Source: Ramlibacter terrae
Lineage (GTDB): Bacteria; Pseudomonadota; Gammaproteobacteria; Burkholderiales; Burkholderiaceae_C
Length of the DNA stretch: 64,000 nt
Assembly: GCA_013127575.1 (NCBI GenBank)
Contig: CP053418.1
Coordinates: 3,596,001 to 3,660,000, forward strand
Direction of reading: 5' to 3'
Shown: positions 20,332-31,282 of the stretch, piece after piece
Position numbering within the stretch: position 1 is the stretch's first letter
Layout of the letters: each line of letters opens with the position of its first letter
Translations under genes and position numbers: made by a program
Notes under the pieces: model-generated
Seen by the model: the letters and a program-made list of their open reading frames with translations, nothing else
The model's database searches: none
What the model was told of the DNA's origin: nothing

Positions 20332-21693
20332 ATGACAGCCAGCGCGGCGGCGGCCGGGGTTTTCGACCCGGTGGAGACGCGGCCCCGGGCCGAGATCGAG
20401 GAGCAGCAGTTGCGGCAATTGGGCCGGCAGCTCGCGTACCTCGGCGCCCGCTCCCCTTCTACCAGTCCAGGCTGCAGGCGGCGGGCATCACGCCGGACAG
20501 CATCCGGGAGCGCGCGGACCTGCAACGCATCCCCTTCACCACCAAGCAGGAACTGCGTGACAGCCTGCTGGCCGCGCCGCCGCTCGGCCTGCACCGCGCC
20601 GCGCCGGCCGCGGGCATCGTGCAGGTGCAGGCGTCGTCGGGCACCACCGGCAGCCCGGCTTACGTGGGCCTCACCGCCGGCGACCGCGACAGCTGGGCCG
20701 AGATGACGGCGCGCGGCCTGTTCGCCGGCGGCGTCCGGCCCGGCGACATGGTGCTGCACGCGTTCTCCATGAGCAAGGGCTTCGTCGGCGGCATTCCCAT
20801 CTGGCAAGGCATCACCCGCATCGGCGCGGTCGACCTGCCGATCGGCGCCGACGGCGGCGTCGACCGCCTGCTGATCGCGGCGCGCGACGCGCGTCCGCGC
20901 TGCGCCGTCGGCACGCCCAACTTCCTGCTGTACCTCTCCACCGTCGCCGAGCAGCTCACCGGCGTGAAGGCCGCCGACTGGGCGTGCGCCGCCTGATCGT
21001 CGGCGGCGAGCCGGGCGGCGGCATCCCCGCCATCCGGCAAGGCCTGCAGGAGAACTGGGACGCCGTTTGCTGCGAGGTGATGGGCGGCACCGACCTCGGC
21101 TGCGTCTACTGGGCCGAGTCCGACGACCAGCGCGGCATGTACTTCGTGGCGCCGGACTTCATCCTGGCGGAACTGATCGACCCGGCGACCGGGGAGCCGA
21201 TCCCGTGGAGCGAAGGCGCGACCGGCGAGCTGGTCTACAGCGCTCTCGGCCGGCAGGCGTCTCCGGTACTGCGCTTCCGCTCCGGCGACCACGTGACGGT
21301 CACGGCGATGGGCGGCCCGGGCGGCCGCACCGCGCCGGCCATCCGCTGCTTCGGCCGCACCGACGACATGCTGATCGTGCGCGGCATCAACCTTTTCCCG
21401 TCGGCCGTGCAGGACGTCGTCTCCGCGATGAAGCCGCTGGTGGGCGGCGTGATGCGCGTGCTGGCCGATTTCGACGGCCACACCACGCAAGGCAACCTGA
21501 AGCTGCTGGTGGAGCGGGCGCCCGGCGCGCCCCCGACCAGGATGCGCCAGTCGCCGAAAAGGTGGAGGCGCGCGTGCGCAACGCCCTCGCCGTCAAGGCG
21601 GAGGTGCGCATGGTGCGCAACGGCTTCTTCGACGCGCCCGGCGCGCAGAAGGTCGCGCTCACGCTGCGCAAGGCACCGGACTTCAACGCATGA
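20332..21693 (+). CDS. Phenylacetate-CoA-ligase (PaaK)-like acid-CoA ligase
   Basis: An adenylate-forming ligase of about 453 residues, PaaK type. The ATP loop is [16 protein letters not shown], the middle domain has [20 protein letters not shown], and the C-terminal part has [20 protein letters not shown], all PaaK features. The start ATG at 20332 has a GAGGAG site 8 bases upstream. Breaks near 20455, 20986 (CCTGG) and 21535 split it. Its stop overlaps the start of the carboxylase beta gene (ATGA). It would activate an aryl or cyclic carboxylic acid to its CoA ester as the entry step of this operon. The substrate cannot be read from sequence. Confidence 0.87.
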
Positions 21694-23264
21694 CCGAACC
21701 CACCGAAGCGCAGGCCAACGAAGCCGCCTACCGCGTGCTGCTCGCCGAACTGGGCGAGGCGCGCAAGCAGGCTGGCTCGGCGGCCCCGCCGCCACGCGCG
21801 AGAAACACCTGCAGCGCGGCCGCATGCCGGTGCGCGACCGCATCGCCCACCTGCTCGACCCCGGCTCCCCTTTCACGGAAATCGGCGAGCTGGCCGGCGA
21901 AGGCATGTACGAAGGCGTCGCGCCCGGCGCGGGGCTCGTCACCGGCGTCGGGCTGGTGCAGGGCCGCGCCTGCATGGTGATCGCCAACGACCCCACGGTG
22001 AAGGGCGGCACCTACTTCGGCATGACCTGCCGCAAGCACGTGCGGGCCCAGAAGTTCGCGTGGCAGCACCGCCTGCCGTGCGTGACGCTGGTGGACAGCG
22101 GCGGCGCCTTCCTGCCCGACCAGGCCAACATCTTTCCCGACGAAGGCCTGTTCGGCAGCATCTTCCACAACCGGTGGGCATGTCGGCCGACGGCATCCCG
22201 CAGATCGCCGTCGTGCTCGGGGCCTGCACGGCGGGCGGCGCGTACATCCCCGCGCTGTGCGACGAGGTGGTGATCGTGCGCGGCAAGGGCTTCCTGTTCT
22301 GGGCGGCCCGCAGCTGGTGCAGGCCGCCACCGGCGAAGTGGTCGAAGCGGAACTGCTGGGCGGCGCCGACATGCACAGCCGCATCAGCGGCGTGACCGAC
22401 CACGTGGCCGACGACGACGGCAGGCCATCGCCATCGCGCGGCGGATCGTGGGCGAGTTGCCGGCCATGCCGCCGCCGCTGCGCGAGCGCGCCGAGGTGCG
22501 CGAGCCGGCGCGGCCGCCGACCGACATCTACGGCCTGGTGCAGCGCGATCCGCGCAAGCCCACGCCCACCCGCGAGATCCTGCGCTGCCTGCTGGACGCG
22601 GGCGAGCTGACCGAGTTCAAGGCGCAGTACGGCGAGACGCTGGTGACGGGCTTCGCGCGCGTCGGCGGCTGGCAGGTCGGCGTGCTGGCCAACGACGGCG
22701 TGCTGTTCAACGAAAGCGCGGCCAAGGCCACGCACTTCATCGACCTGTGCTGCAAGCGCAACGTGCCGCTGCTGTTCCCTGGCCGACGTCGCGGGCTTCA
22801 TGGTGGGCCGCGAGGCTGAACAGGCCGGCATCGCCAAGGCCGGCGCCAAGTTCATCACCGCGATGAGTTCGGCGCGCGTGCCCAAGTTCACCATCATCAC
22901 CGGCGGCGCGTACGGCGCGGGCTACCTTGCGATGTGCGGCCGCGCCTTCCAGCCCAATGCGATGTTCATGTGGCCGAACGGCCGCGCGGCGATCATGGGG
23001 CCGGACCAGGCGGCCACGACGCTCGCGCTGGTGAAGCGGCAGAACCTCAAGGGCCGAAAGCTGGAGCGCCGAGGACGAGGAGGCGTTCAAGGCGCCGATC
23101 CGCAAGCAGTACGAGACCTTCGCGTCGGCCCGCAACTTCGCCCGCCATCTCTGGGTGGACGGCATCGTCGATCCGGCGGAAACGCGCGCCACCCTGTCGC
23201 TGCTGCTGGACTGGCCGCGCGCGTGCCGGCGCAGCCCACGCGCTTCGGCGTGTTCCGCATGTGA
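21690..23264 (+). CDS. Acyl-CoA carboxylase, carboxyltransferase (beta) subunit
   Basis: A crotonase-fold carboxyltransferase of about 525 residues that moves CO2 from biotin to an acyl-CoA. It resembles methylcrotonyl/geranyl-CoA carboxylase beta chains: [59 protein letters not shown], and [18 protein letters not shown]. Six breaks (near 21777, 22174, 22309, 22424, 22783, 23065) interrupt it; the first five are all CCTGG or CCAGG sites. The second acyl-binding half reads [20 protein letters not shown], where methylcrotonyl types usually have an S-V-M-G-G-E-Q form, so the substrate may differ. Confidence 0.9.
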
Positions 23265-23271
23265 GGCCGCC

Positions 23272-25257
23272 GTGTACCGCAAGATCCTGATCGCCAACCG
23301 CGGCGAAATCGCCTGCCGCATCGCCCGCACGCTCGCCCGCATGGGCGTCGCCGCGGCCACCGTCCATTCGGATGCCGATGCCGACGCGCTGCACGTGCGC
23401 GAGATCGGTGAATCGGTGCGCATCGGCGGCGGCCCGGCGCGAGAGAGCTACCTCGACATCGCCGCTGTCGTGGCGGCCGCGCAGCGCGTCGGCGCCGACG
23501 CGGTGCATCCCGGCTTCGGCTTCCTCTCCGAGAACGCCGAGTTCGCGCGGGCCTGCGCGGCCGCGGGCATCGCCTTCATCGGCCCTTCGCCCGAGGCGCT
23601 CGCTCTGTTCGGCGACAAGGCGGCGGCCAAGCGGCTGGCGCGCAAACTGGACATTCCCACGGCGGGCGGTCTCGATGCGCCGACCGACGATGCCGATGCA
23701 CTGCTCGCAGCCGTGGCGACGCTGCCGCGCCCCTTCATCCTGAAGGCCGTGGCCGGCGGCGGCGGCAAGGGAATGCGCGTGGTGCGCGAAACATCGGAGG
23801 ACGTTCGCCACGCCATCGAATCCGCCATCCGCGAGGGACGCTCCGCTTTCGGCGACGGACGCCTCATCGCCGAACGCTATATCGAGGACGCGCGCCACAT
23901 CGAGGTGCAGATCCTTGGCGACGGCGCGGGCAACGTCCTCCACCTGTTCGACCGCGAATGCTCGCTGCAGCGCCGCTACCAGAAGGTGGTGGAGGAGGCG
24001 CCCGTCACCAGCATCCCCAGCCGCTGCGCGAGCAGTTGTGGGCGCACGCCGTGGCGCTCGGCAACGCCGTGAATTACCTCGGGCTGGGCACCGTCGAATT
24101 CGCCGTCACCGGCGGCGGCGCGGTGTTCCCGGAGGTGAATCCGCGGCTGCAGGTGGAGCACCCCGTCACCGAAGCGATCACGGGCCGGACCTCGTGCAGT
24201 TGCAGATCGAAACCGTGGCGCGCCGCAGGCTGCCGCTGGCGCAGCACGAACTGCCGCCGCCGCGCGGCGTGGCCGTGCAGGCGCGGCTGTACGCCGAGGA
24301 CGCAGCGCAGGGCTTCCTGCCTTCGACCGGGCGCGTGGCCCTGTTCGAGACTCCCGCAGGCGTCCGCACCGATGCCGGGGTGGCGAGCGGCAGCGAGATC
24401 ACGCCGCACTACGACCCCATGATCGCCAAGCTGGTGGCGCATGCGGCATCGCGCGAGGAAGCGCTGCACCGGCTGCGCTCGGCGTTGCGCGAGACGACCG
24501 TCTGGGCGTGACCAGCAACCGGTCGTTCCTGCTGGCGCTGCTCGACGACGCGCAGGTGCGGCGCAACGCGGTCACGACCGAGTTCATCGACGGCTGGCTC
24601 GCAGTGCAAGGATCGCGGGCTGCTGCCCCGCGCGATGTCGCGATCCTCGCGGCACTGTGGCTGGCCGCACGCCGCACGCCGCGACCCGAGCGGGGCGCGT
24701 GGGACGACCCGCAACTCACCGGGTGGCGCATCGCGCGCGGCGCGCCGGCGCCGGCAACCGCCACGGGAGGCCGCCTGCGCCACTGGCAAGTGGAAGGTGG
24801 GCCTCGGCGCATCGCCCGCCGCCGGCCGCTTCACCGTCAGCGTGGACGGCGAAGCCTTCGAAGTGGACGCGCCCGGCGCACCCTCCCCGCATTGGCAACG
24901 CATCGCCGTCGACGGCGTGGCGACGCGCGTGCGCGCCCATTGCACGGCGGACCATGCGGGCGCCCTGCTCGGCGACCACGAACTCACGCTCGACCTGCGC
25001 CCGCTGCACGGCGCCACCGCGGGCGCCGCCGGCGCAGCGCAAGGCACGATCCGCGCGCCCATGATGGGCGTGATGATCGCCGTGGATGCGTCGGAAGGCA
25101 CGGAGGTTTCGGCGGGCCAGCGCACGGGCACGATGGAATCCATGAAAATGGAGATGGCGATCCACGCGCCGGCGGCGGGCCGCGTCACCGGGTCGGCTGC
25201 AGCCCGCAGGGCAAGGTCGAGCGCCACCAGGAGTTGTTCCGCATCGCCGCCACCTGA
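23272..25257 (+). CDS. Acyl-CoA carboxylase, biotin carboxylase/BCCP (alpha) subunit
   Basis: The ATP-dependent biotin carboxylase partner of the preceding beta subunit, about 660 residues. Biotin carboxylase motifs are ILIANRGEIACRIARTLARM, HPGFGFLSENAEF, AGGGGKGMRVV, ECSLQRRYQKVVEEAP and EVNPRLQVEHPVTEAITG. The C-terminal biotinyl domain has the attachment site ESMKMEM, so it carries its own biotin. The GTG at 23272 (VYRKILIANRGE) is the start that aligns with the family. Breaks near 24018, 24186, 24505, 24785 and 25192 split the frame; several are CCTGG or CCCGG. Begins 7 bp after the beta gene. Confidence 0.9.
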
Positions 25258-25266
25258 AAGGCACGC

Positions 25267-26216
25267 ATGTCCGACCTGCCCGCCATCGTCGAGATCCACG
25301 AGGAAGGCCCGCGCGAAGGCTTCGGTGGAGCCGCCCGGCTTCTCCATCGCCGACCGCGCGGCGTTGGTGGAAGCGCTGGCCGAAGCCGGCCTGCGGCAGA
25401 TCCCGGTGGCTTCGTTCGTCAACCCGCGCCGGGTGCCGCAGATGGCCGACGCGGCCGAACTGTTCGCCGCCATCCGCAAGAAGGCCGGTGTGCGCTATAC
25501 CGGCCTCTGGCTGAACGAGCAAGGCTTCCAGCGCGCCCGCGCGACCGGTCCGGTGGACTGGCCGGCACGCTCTACTTCTACGCGTCCGACGGCTTCAGCC
25601 GCGAGAACAACGGCAGCGGCGCCGCCGACCAGGCCGAGTCGCAGCGGCGCTGGGTGCGGCTGTACCGCGAGGAAGGGCTGCCCGTCGAAGCCGCCTACGT
25701 GATGACCGCCTTCGGCTGCAACATCGAAGGCGACGTGAGCGAGGAACGTCTCGCGCAGTCGCTGCGTTTCATCGCCGGCCTGCAACGCGACGAAGGCTTC
25801 CGCGTGCCGAAGCTGTACCTGGCCGACACGGTCGGGCACGCGAATCCCCTGTCGGTGCGGCGGCGCATCGACTGGCGCGTTCCATCCTGCCGGAAGCCCG
25901 CATCGGGCTGCACCTGCACGACACGCGCGGCATCGGCATGGCGAACGCGCTGGCCGCGCTGCAGCACGGCGTGGACCTGTTCGACGCCTCCATCGCCGGC
26001 CTCGGCGGTTGTCCGTTCTGCGCCAACGCGCACGGCACCGCGTCCGGCAACATCTGTACCGAAGACCTCGCCTTCCTGTGCGAGGAGATGGGCATCGCCA
26101 CCGGGCTCGACCCGGAGAAGCTGGTGGAAGCGGCCCGGCTGGCCGAGCGCATCATCGGCCGCCGGCTCGAAGGGCGCCTGATGCACGCCGGCCTGCCGCG
26201 GCACGCGCACGCCTGA
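25267..26216 (+). CDS. Hydroxymethylglutaryl-CoA-lyase-like enzyme
   Basis: A TIM-barrel lyase of about 317 residues in the HMG-CoA lyase/DRE-TIM family, which splits a 3-hydroxy-3-alkylglutaryl-CoA into acetyl-CoA and a keto acid. The N-terminal metal motif is degenerate: EIHEEGPREGF instead of EVGPRDG. The barrel has LYLADTVGHANP and LHLHDTRGIGMANALAALQ. The loop with the catalytic Cys reads GLGGCPFCANAHGTASGN, longer than in standard lyases. Breaks near 25331, 25562 and 25878 all fit CCAGG/CCTGG sites. Placed after the carboxylase genes, so it probably does the cleavage step; true HMG-CoA may not be its substrate. Confidence 0.8.
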
Positions 26217-26220
26217 GGCC

Positions 26221-27727
26221 ATGGATCCCCTTATCGCTTCGCGCATGACCGTTGCGGGCCTGTTCCGCAAGCGCGTGACGCTGCAGCCGGATGCGCCCGC
26301 ACTGAGCGATGGCGACGTGTCCCTCTCGTACGCCGAACTCGCGCAGCGCGTGGACAGGCTGGCCGGGGCCCTGCACGCGATGGGCCTGCGCCGCGGCGAC
26401 CGCGTCGCGGTGTGGTCGGAGAACCGCTTCGAGTACATCGAGCTGGAACTCGCGGCGGCGCAACTCGGGCTGGTCGTGGCCTGCCTGAACTGGCGGCTGT
26501 CGGACGCCGAGCAGCGGCACTGCATCGCGCTCGTGGAACCGGCGTTGATGGTCGTGTCGCCGCGCTACGCCGCCGCCTTGCAACGGCTCGGCCCGGTCGC
26601 CCCCATGTGCGCGAACTCGGCCCCGGCTTCGATGCCTGGCGCGACGCGAGTCCGGCGCGAGCGGCCGACGACGGCGTCGATCCCGAGCAGGGCCTTGTGA
26701 TCCTCTACACCAGCGGCACCACCGGCATGCCCAAGGGCGCGCTGGTCAGCCAGCGGGCCATGGTGGCGCGCGCGATGGTGTTCGCGCTCGACTACGGCAT
26801 CCGCGGCAGCGACTGCTTCATCGCATGGTCGCCGCTGTTCCACATGGCCGCGACCGACCACGCCCTAGCGACGCTGATGCTGGGCGGCAAGGTGATCGTG
26901 GGCGACGGGCTCGACCTGCCGCGCCTGTGCGGCTGGCTCGAGACGGAAGAGATCGGCTGGCTGCTGGCGATGCCGGGCATGACCGCCCCGCTGATCGAAG
27001 CGCTGGAGCAGCGCCGGCCGCGCGTGCGTTCGGTGCGCGTCGTCGGCGCCATGGCCGACCTCGTGCCGCGCCAGCAGATCGGCCGCCTGAGCGGCCTGGT
27101 GCGTGCGCCCTACATGAACACCTTCGGCGCCACCGAGACCGGCCTGCCGCCCGCTTCGGCGTCGCTGCTGCCGCCGGGCGTCACGCCCGCGAGCTTGTCC
27201 AAGCGCGAGTCGGGCTGGTGCCTCACGCGGCTCGTCGATGCGGACGGGCGCGAGGTTCCCTCGAAACGCCCGGCGAGATGACCGTGCGCGGCCCGACGCT
27301 TTTCTCGGGCTACTGGGGCAATGCGGCCGCGACGGCACAGGACTTCCGCGACGGCTGGTTCCACATGGGCGACGTGTTCGTGCGGCACGCCGACGGCTCG
27401 CTGGATTTCGTCGATCGGTTGAAGTACCTGATCAAGTCCGGCGGCGAGAACATCTACCCCGCGGAGATCGAAAGGGTGCTGCTGGCCCACCCGTCGGTGC
27501 GCGACGCGGCGGTGGTGCGCAGGCAGGACGCGCGCTGGGGCGAAGTGCCGGTGGCGTTCGTGGCCTGCGACCCGGGAGCGTTCGACGGGGCGGCGCTGAT
27601 GGCGTTCTGCCGCGAGCACCTGCCGGGCTACAAGGTGCCCAAGGAGCTGCGCTCCATCCCCCTCGAGGCGCTGCCGCGCAGCAGCACGGGCAAGATCCAG
27701 CGGCACGAACTCGAAAAGCGTTTGTAG
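26221..27727 (+). CDS. AMP-binding acyl-CoA ligase (last gene of the carboxylase operon)
   Basis: A class-I adenylate-forming CoA ligase of about 502 residues. Motifs are VILYTSGTTGMPKGALVSQ, PYMNTFGATETG, DGWFHMGDVFVRHADGS, GGENIYPAEIE and the catalytic Lys region PRSSTGKIQRHELEK. Breaks near 26605 and 27258 divide it. It starts 4 bp after the lyase gene, so it is in the same transcript. This is the third CoA ligase in 12 kb, which suggests that the cluster handles several related acids or releases a free acid that must be re-activated. Confidence 0.87.
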
Positions 27728-27778
27728 CGTCGCACTTGTCCTACCGTTCGCGGCCGGGGCCTGCGCCACAGTCAGCGC

Positions 27779-28241
27779 ATGGCGACAGTCGCACTTTCGT
27801 CCGCCCGCTTGCGGTTCGCGCTGCTGGCGAGCCTTGCCACGCTGGCGGCCTGCGAAGGCACCGCCGATCTTTCCTCCCGCGGCTGCCTGCCGCTGCGCGC
27901 GCCCACGCAGGTGGTGCTGGTGCAGGAAGCCGGGCTCTACACGGTGCGCGAGGCCAAGGTGCCCGTGCTCGCCGCGCATCCCCGGCAGAGCGTGAACGAC
28001 GCTTTCCATGGCATGCAGCTGGTGCGCACGGTACCGCCGGGCACCCATTTCCATCGAGCGCCTGCAGCAGGTCTCGGGCTTCGACGTGGGCAAGGGCCGC
28101 ATCAGCGCGTTCGGCGCCCTGCCCGGTGGCGAGCGCTTCGAGTACGGGTGGGGAGGCGGCACCACCATCGGGCGCGCACCGTGGGAGCCGGCCTCGGTGC
28201 AGGCCCTCCGCACGGTGGCCTGCGGCGACAAGGCTTCATGA
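27779..28241 (+). CDS. Hypothetical lipoprotein
   Basis: A small secreted protein (about 153 residues once rebuilt) of unknown function. It has an N-terminal hydrophobic segment ending in a lipobox (ATLAAC), which implies anchoring as a lipoprotein. A break near 28050 separates the N-terminal part from a C-terminal part containing LQQVSGFDVGKGRISAFGAL and FEYGWGGGTTIGRAPWEP. Its stop overlaps a start-like ATG of the next gene. I see no known domain. Confidence 0.6.
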
Positions 28242-28252
28242 AAGGAACCCTC

Positions 28253-28624
28253 ATGCAATCCGTCGTTCGTCCCGTCCTGCTGGCCGCCCTGCTCGCCGCG
28301 GGTGCCTCCGTGTTCGCCCGGGGTGTGCTGTACGTCGCGCGCCCGGCCATCGCGCTCAGCGTGAGCGAACGCACGGCCGCGCGGCAGCAGCGGGTGGAGT
28401 TCACGGTCACCCTGCCGGACGGCAAGACGACCACCGCCACCGCCGAACCGCAGGCGGGCGGCGAACGCGCCGGCACCGTGCACTACCCGAGCGACTTCGG
28501 CAACGCGGGCACCCGCATCGGCAACTACACCTGGTCGGCGCGCATCGCCGGCAAGGAGGTGCAGGCCGGGCGCTTCGCCTTCCGCGCGGCGCCGGACGGG
28601 CAGTTGCTGTTCGTGCCGAACTGA
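28253..28624 (+). CDS. Hypothetical exported protein
   Basis: An intact 123-residue protein with a signal peptide (MQSVVRPVLLAALLAAGASV) and a mature part rich in beta-strand-like sequence (RVEFTVTLPDGKTTTATAEP, IGNYTWSARIAGKEVQ), suggesting a small Ig-like or beta-sandwich secreted protein. The ATG at 28253 is preferred over 28238 because an AAAGGA site stands 6-7 bases before it. It probably shares a transcript with the lipoprotein gene upstream. Function unknown. Confidence 0.65.
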   Translation: MQSVVRPVLLAALLAAGASVFARGVLYVARPAIALSVSERTAARQQRVEFTVTLPDGKTTTATAEPQAGGERAGTVHYPSDFGNAGTRIGNYTWSARIAGKEVQAGRFAFRAAPDGQLLFVPN

Positions 28625-28631
28625 GCGCCGC

Positions 28632-29605
28632 TCACTGCAGCTCGTAGCCCGATTCCTTGATCACGCCGCCCCAGTGCGTGGTGGCCTTCTGCACCCAGTC
28701 CTGCAGTTGCGCGGGAGGCGCGTAGGTCGGCACGTTGCCCAGCTTCGACAGGCGCTCGGCCACGTCGGGTTCGGCCAGCGCGGCACGGACCGCGGCGCCG
28801 AACTTCGCCACGAACTCCGGCTTCATGCCCTTGGGGCCGAAGAACGCGAGCCACGGGTTCATGTCGATGCCGGCGATGCCGAGTTCTCGGAAGGTGGGCA
28901 CCTCGGGCGCGGCCTTGGCGCGCGTGGTGCCGGACACGGCGAGGATGTGCATCTTGCCGTTGCGATGGTGTTCGATGCTCTCCGTCAGCGACAGGAAGCC
29001 GGCCGGCACTGGCCGCCGAGCAGGTCGGCCACCAGCGGCGCGCCGCCGCCGCGGTAGGGCACCGCGACCATCGGCGTGCCGAGCGACTTGCCCACCAGCA
29101 GGCCGGCGAACTGCGGCACGCTGCCCACCGCGGGAATGCCGTAGTTGGCCTTGCCCGGGTTGGCCTTGAGCCAGGCGCCGAAGCCGGGCGCGTCCTTCAC
29201 GCCGATCGTGCTGGAAAGCGCCATGACGTTGTAGTAGCTGGCCACGCCCGCCAGCGCCGTGAAGTCGGTCAGCGGGTTGTAGCCGGGCGCCTTGAAGGTC
29301 AGCGGCACGATCACGTGCGAATGGTCGATGGTGAGCATGACGGTCGCGCCGTCCGGCGCCGCCGCCTTCAGCTGCTGCGTCGCGATCATTCCGCCGGCGC
29401 CCGGCTTGTTGTCCACGATCACCGGTTGCTTCAATTGCACCGCCATCTTCTCGGCCAGCACGCGCGCGACGATGTCGGTGGCGCCACCCGGCGGAAAGCC
29501 GACGATGATGCGCAGCACCGGCGGATCGGCCGCGAAGGCGGGCCCGGCGAGGGACGACGCGAGGCACAGCAGCAGCGCGGGAAAGAGGCGGCGGGTCGGC
29601 TTCAT
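28632..29605 (-). CDS. Tripartite tricarboxylate transporter substrate-binding protein (TctC/Bug family)
   Basis: A periplasmic solute-binding protein of about 324 residues of the Bug family, greatly expanded in Burkholderiales. It has a signal peptide (MKPTRRLFPALLLCLASSLA, cut after AFA), then LRIIVGFPPGGATDIVARVL, VIVDNKPGAGGMIATQQL and PYRGGGAPLVADLLGGQV. A break near 29010 fits a lost C in CCTGG. No TctA/TctB membrane genes are nearby. It follows the HyuB-like gene directly, probably in the same operon, so its ligand may be the substrate of that pathway. Ligand unknown. Confidence 0.9.
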
Positions 29606-31282
29606 CAAGTTCTCTCCGGTGGGGGTGGTCGTGGATTGCGTTGCAGGTGCGGCGGTGGACACCAGTCCGTCGCGCGCGTCACGCTCGGCAAGGGTGGGGT
29701 CGCGTTCGGCGGGCGGCCCGAAGCCGCCGCCGCCGGGCAAATCGACGCGCAGCCGGCCACCGGCGGGCACGCGGATCGCGCCCTTGCTGGTGTACACGCT
29801 GCCGCTGCCGTCGGCCGAGAGCACCTCGACGCGGCCGGGGCTGCCCGGGTCGCCGCCCCGGCGGCCGCGCGCGGGGTTCTCGCGCCGGTCGAAAGTGGCG
29901 GCGGAGCATTCGAAGCCGACGCCGTCGCGCGCACCGACCTCGATGCGCTGCGCGACGCCGCCGCGCCAGCGGCCGGCGCCGGCCGAATCGGCGAGGTATT
30001 CCTTGTGCCAGACCACCAGCGGCGACTGCGCCTCGGTGACTTCGACCGGGATGCCGCCGACGCCGCTGGGAAACGCCGTCGTCGAGAGGCCGTCCTTCGC
30101 GGGGCGGCCGCCGGTGCCGCCCGGGCCGACGCTCATGACGTTGAAGGGCGCGCCTTGCGCGCGGTCGCGGCTCATCGCCAGGACCCAGATGCTGCCCGCG
30201 GATTCGGCCGGCACCTTGCCTTCGAGCGCCTGCTCGAGGCAGCCGAACATCAGGTCGGGCAGCATCTGGCCGATGACGTGGCGCGCCGTCACGGGGCTCG
30301 GGCGCAGGGGATGCACGATGCTGCCTTCGGGCGCCACCACCTCGAAGGGCGCCAGCGAGGCGGCGTTGTTCGGCACCTGCGGCGCGATCAGGCACTTGAG
30401 GCCGAAGACCGAGTACGCATCGGTGTAGCACTTGGGCGAATTGATGCCGCGCGGCGATGCGCCCGAAGAACCCGCGTAGTCGACGCGCAGGCGATCGCCC
30501 TGCTTGCGCAGCGTGGCCACCAGTTCCACCGGCGCGTCATAGCCGTCGAGGCGCATGGCCGCCTGCCACTCGCCGTCGGGCAAGGCGGCGATCGCGGCGC
30601 GGGCCGCGCGCCCCGATTCCGCGAGGATGTGTTCGGAGAGGGCGGCGATGTCGTCGAGCCCGAACTCGTCCATCATTTCCAGCAGACGCCGCACGCCGAC
30701 CTCGTTGCTGCTGACCAGCGAGAGGATGTCGCCGCGCGCTTCCACGGGGTTGCGCGAGTTGGCCTCGATCACCGCCAGCAGGTCTTCGTTGAGGACGCCC
30801 GCGCGCGCCAGCTTCAGGTGCGGGATGCAGGTGCCTTCCTCGTAGACCGATGCGGCGTCGGCCGTGAAGCCGCGGCCGCCGACGTCGATGGTGTGGCAGG
30901 TGCAGGCGAACAGCGCCACCGGCTTGCCCGCGCGGAACACCGGTGTGACCACGACGAAATCGAACAGGTGGCCGGTGCCCAGCCACGGGTCGTTGGTGAC
31001 CAGCACGTCGCCGGGCGCGAGCGTGGCCAGCGGATAGCGATCGAGGAAGTGGCCGACGGCGACGGCCATCGTGTTGACGTGGCCGGGCGTGCCGGTGACC
31101 GCCTGCGCCACCATGCGCGCCTGCGTGTCGTACACGCCGGCCGAGAGGTCGCCGGCCTCGCGCGCCACCGAACCGAAGGCGGTGCGCAGCAGCGCCTGCG
31201 CCTGCTCCTCCACCACCGAGACGAGGCGGTTCCACATCACTTGCGTGCGGATCGCCTGCAGCATGTCCTGTCCGCCGCTCAT
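29604..31282 (-). CDS. hyuB: Hydantoinase B/oxoprolinase family protein (HyuB)
   Basis: A cytosolic subunit of the HyuAB-type family (N-methylhydantoinase, 5-oxoprolinase or acetone/acetophenone-carboxylase-like), about 560 residues. It reads GDVLVTNDPWLGTGHLFDFV, FACTCHTIDVGGRG, YAGSSGASPRGINSPKCYTD and the glycine-rich end LPGGGGFGPPAERDP. The ATG at 31282 overlaps the HyuA stop. In the given sequence the frame runs on without a stop into the TctC gene. In the neighbouring frame a TGA overlaps the TctC start at 29604-29606, so a terminal indel is probable. The reaction cannot be deduced from sequence. Confidence 0.88.
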
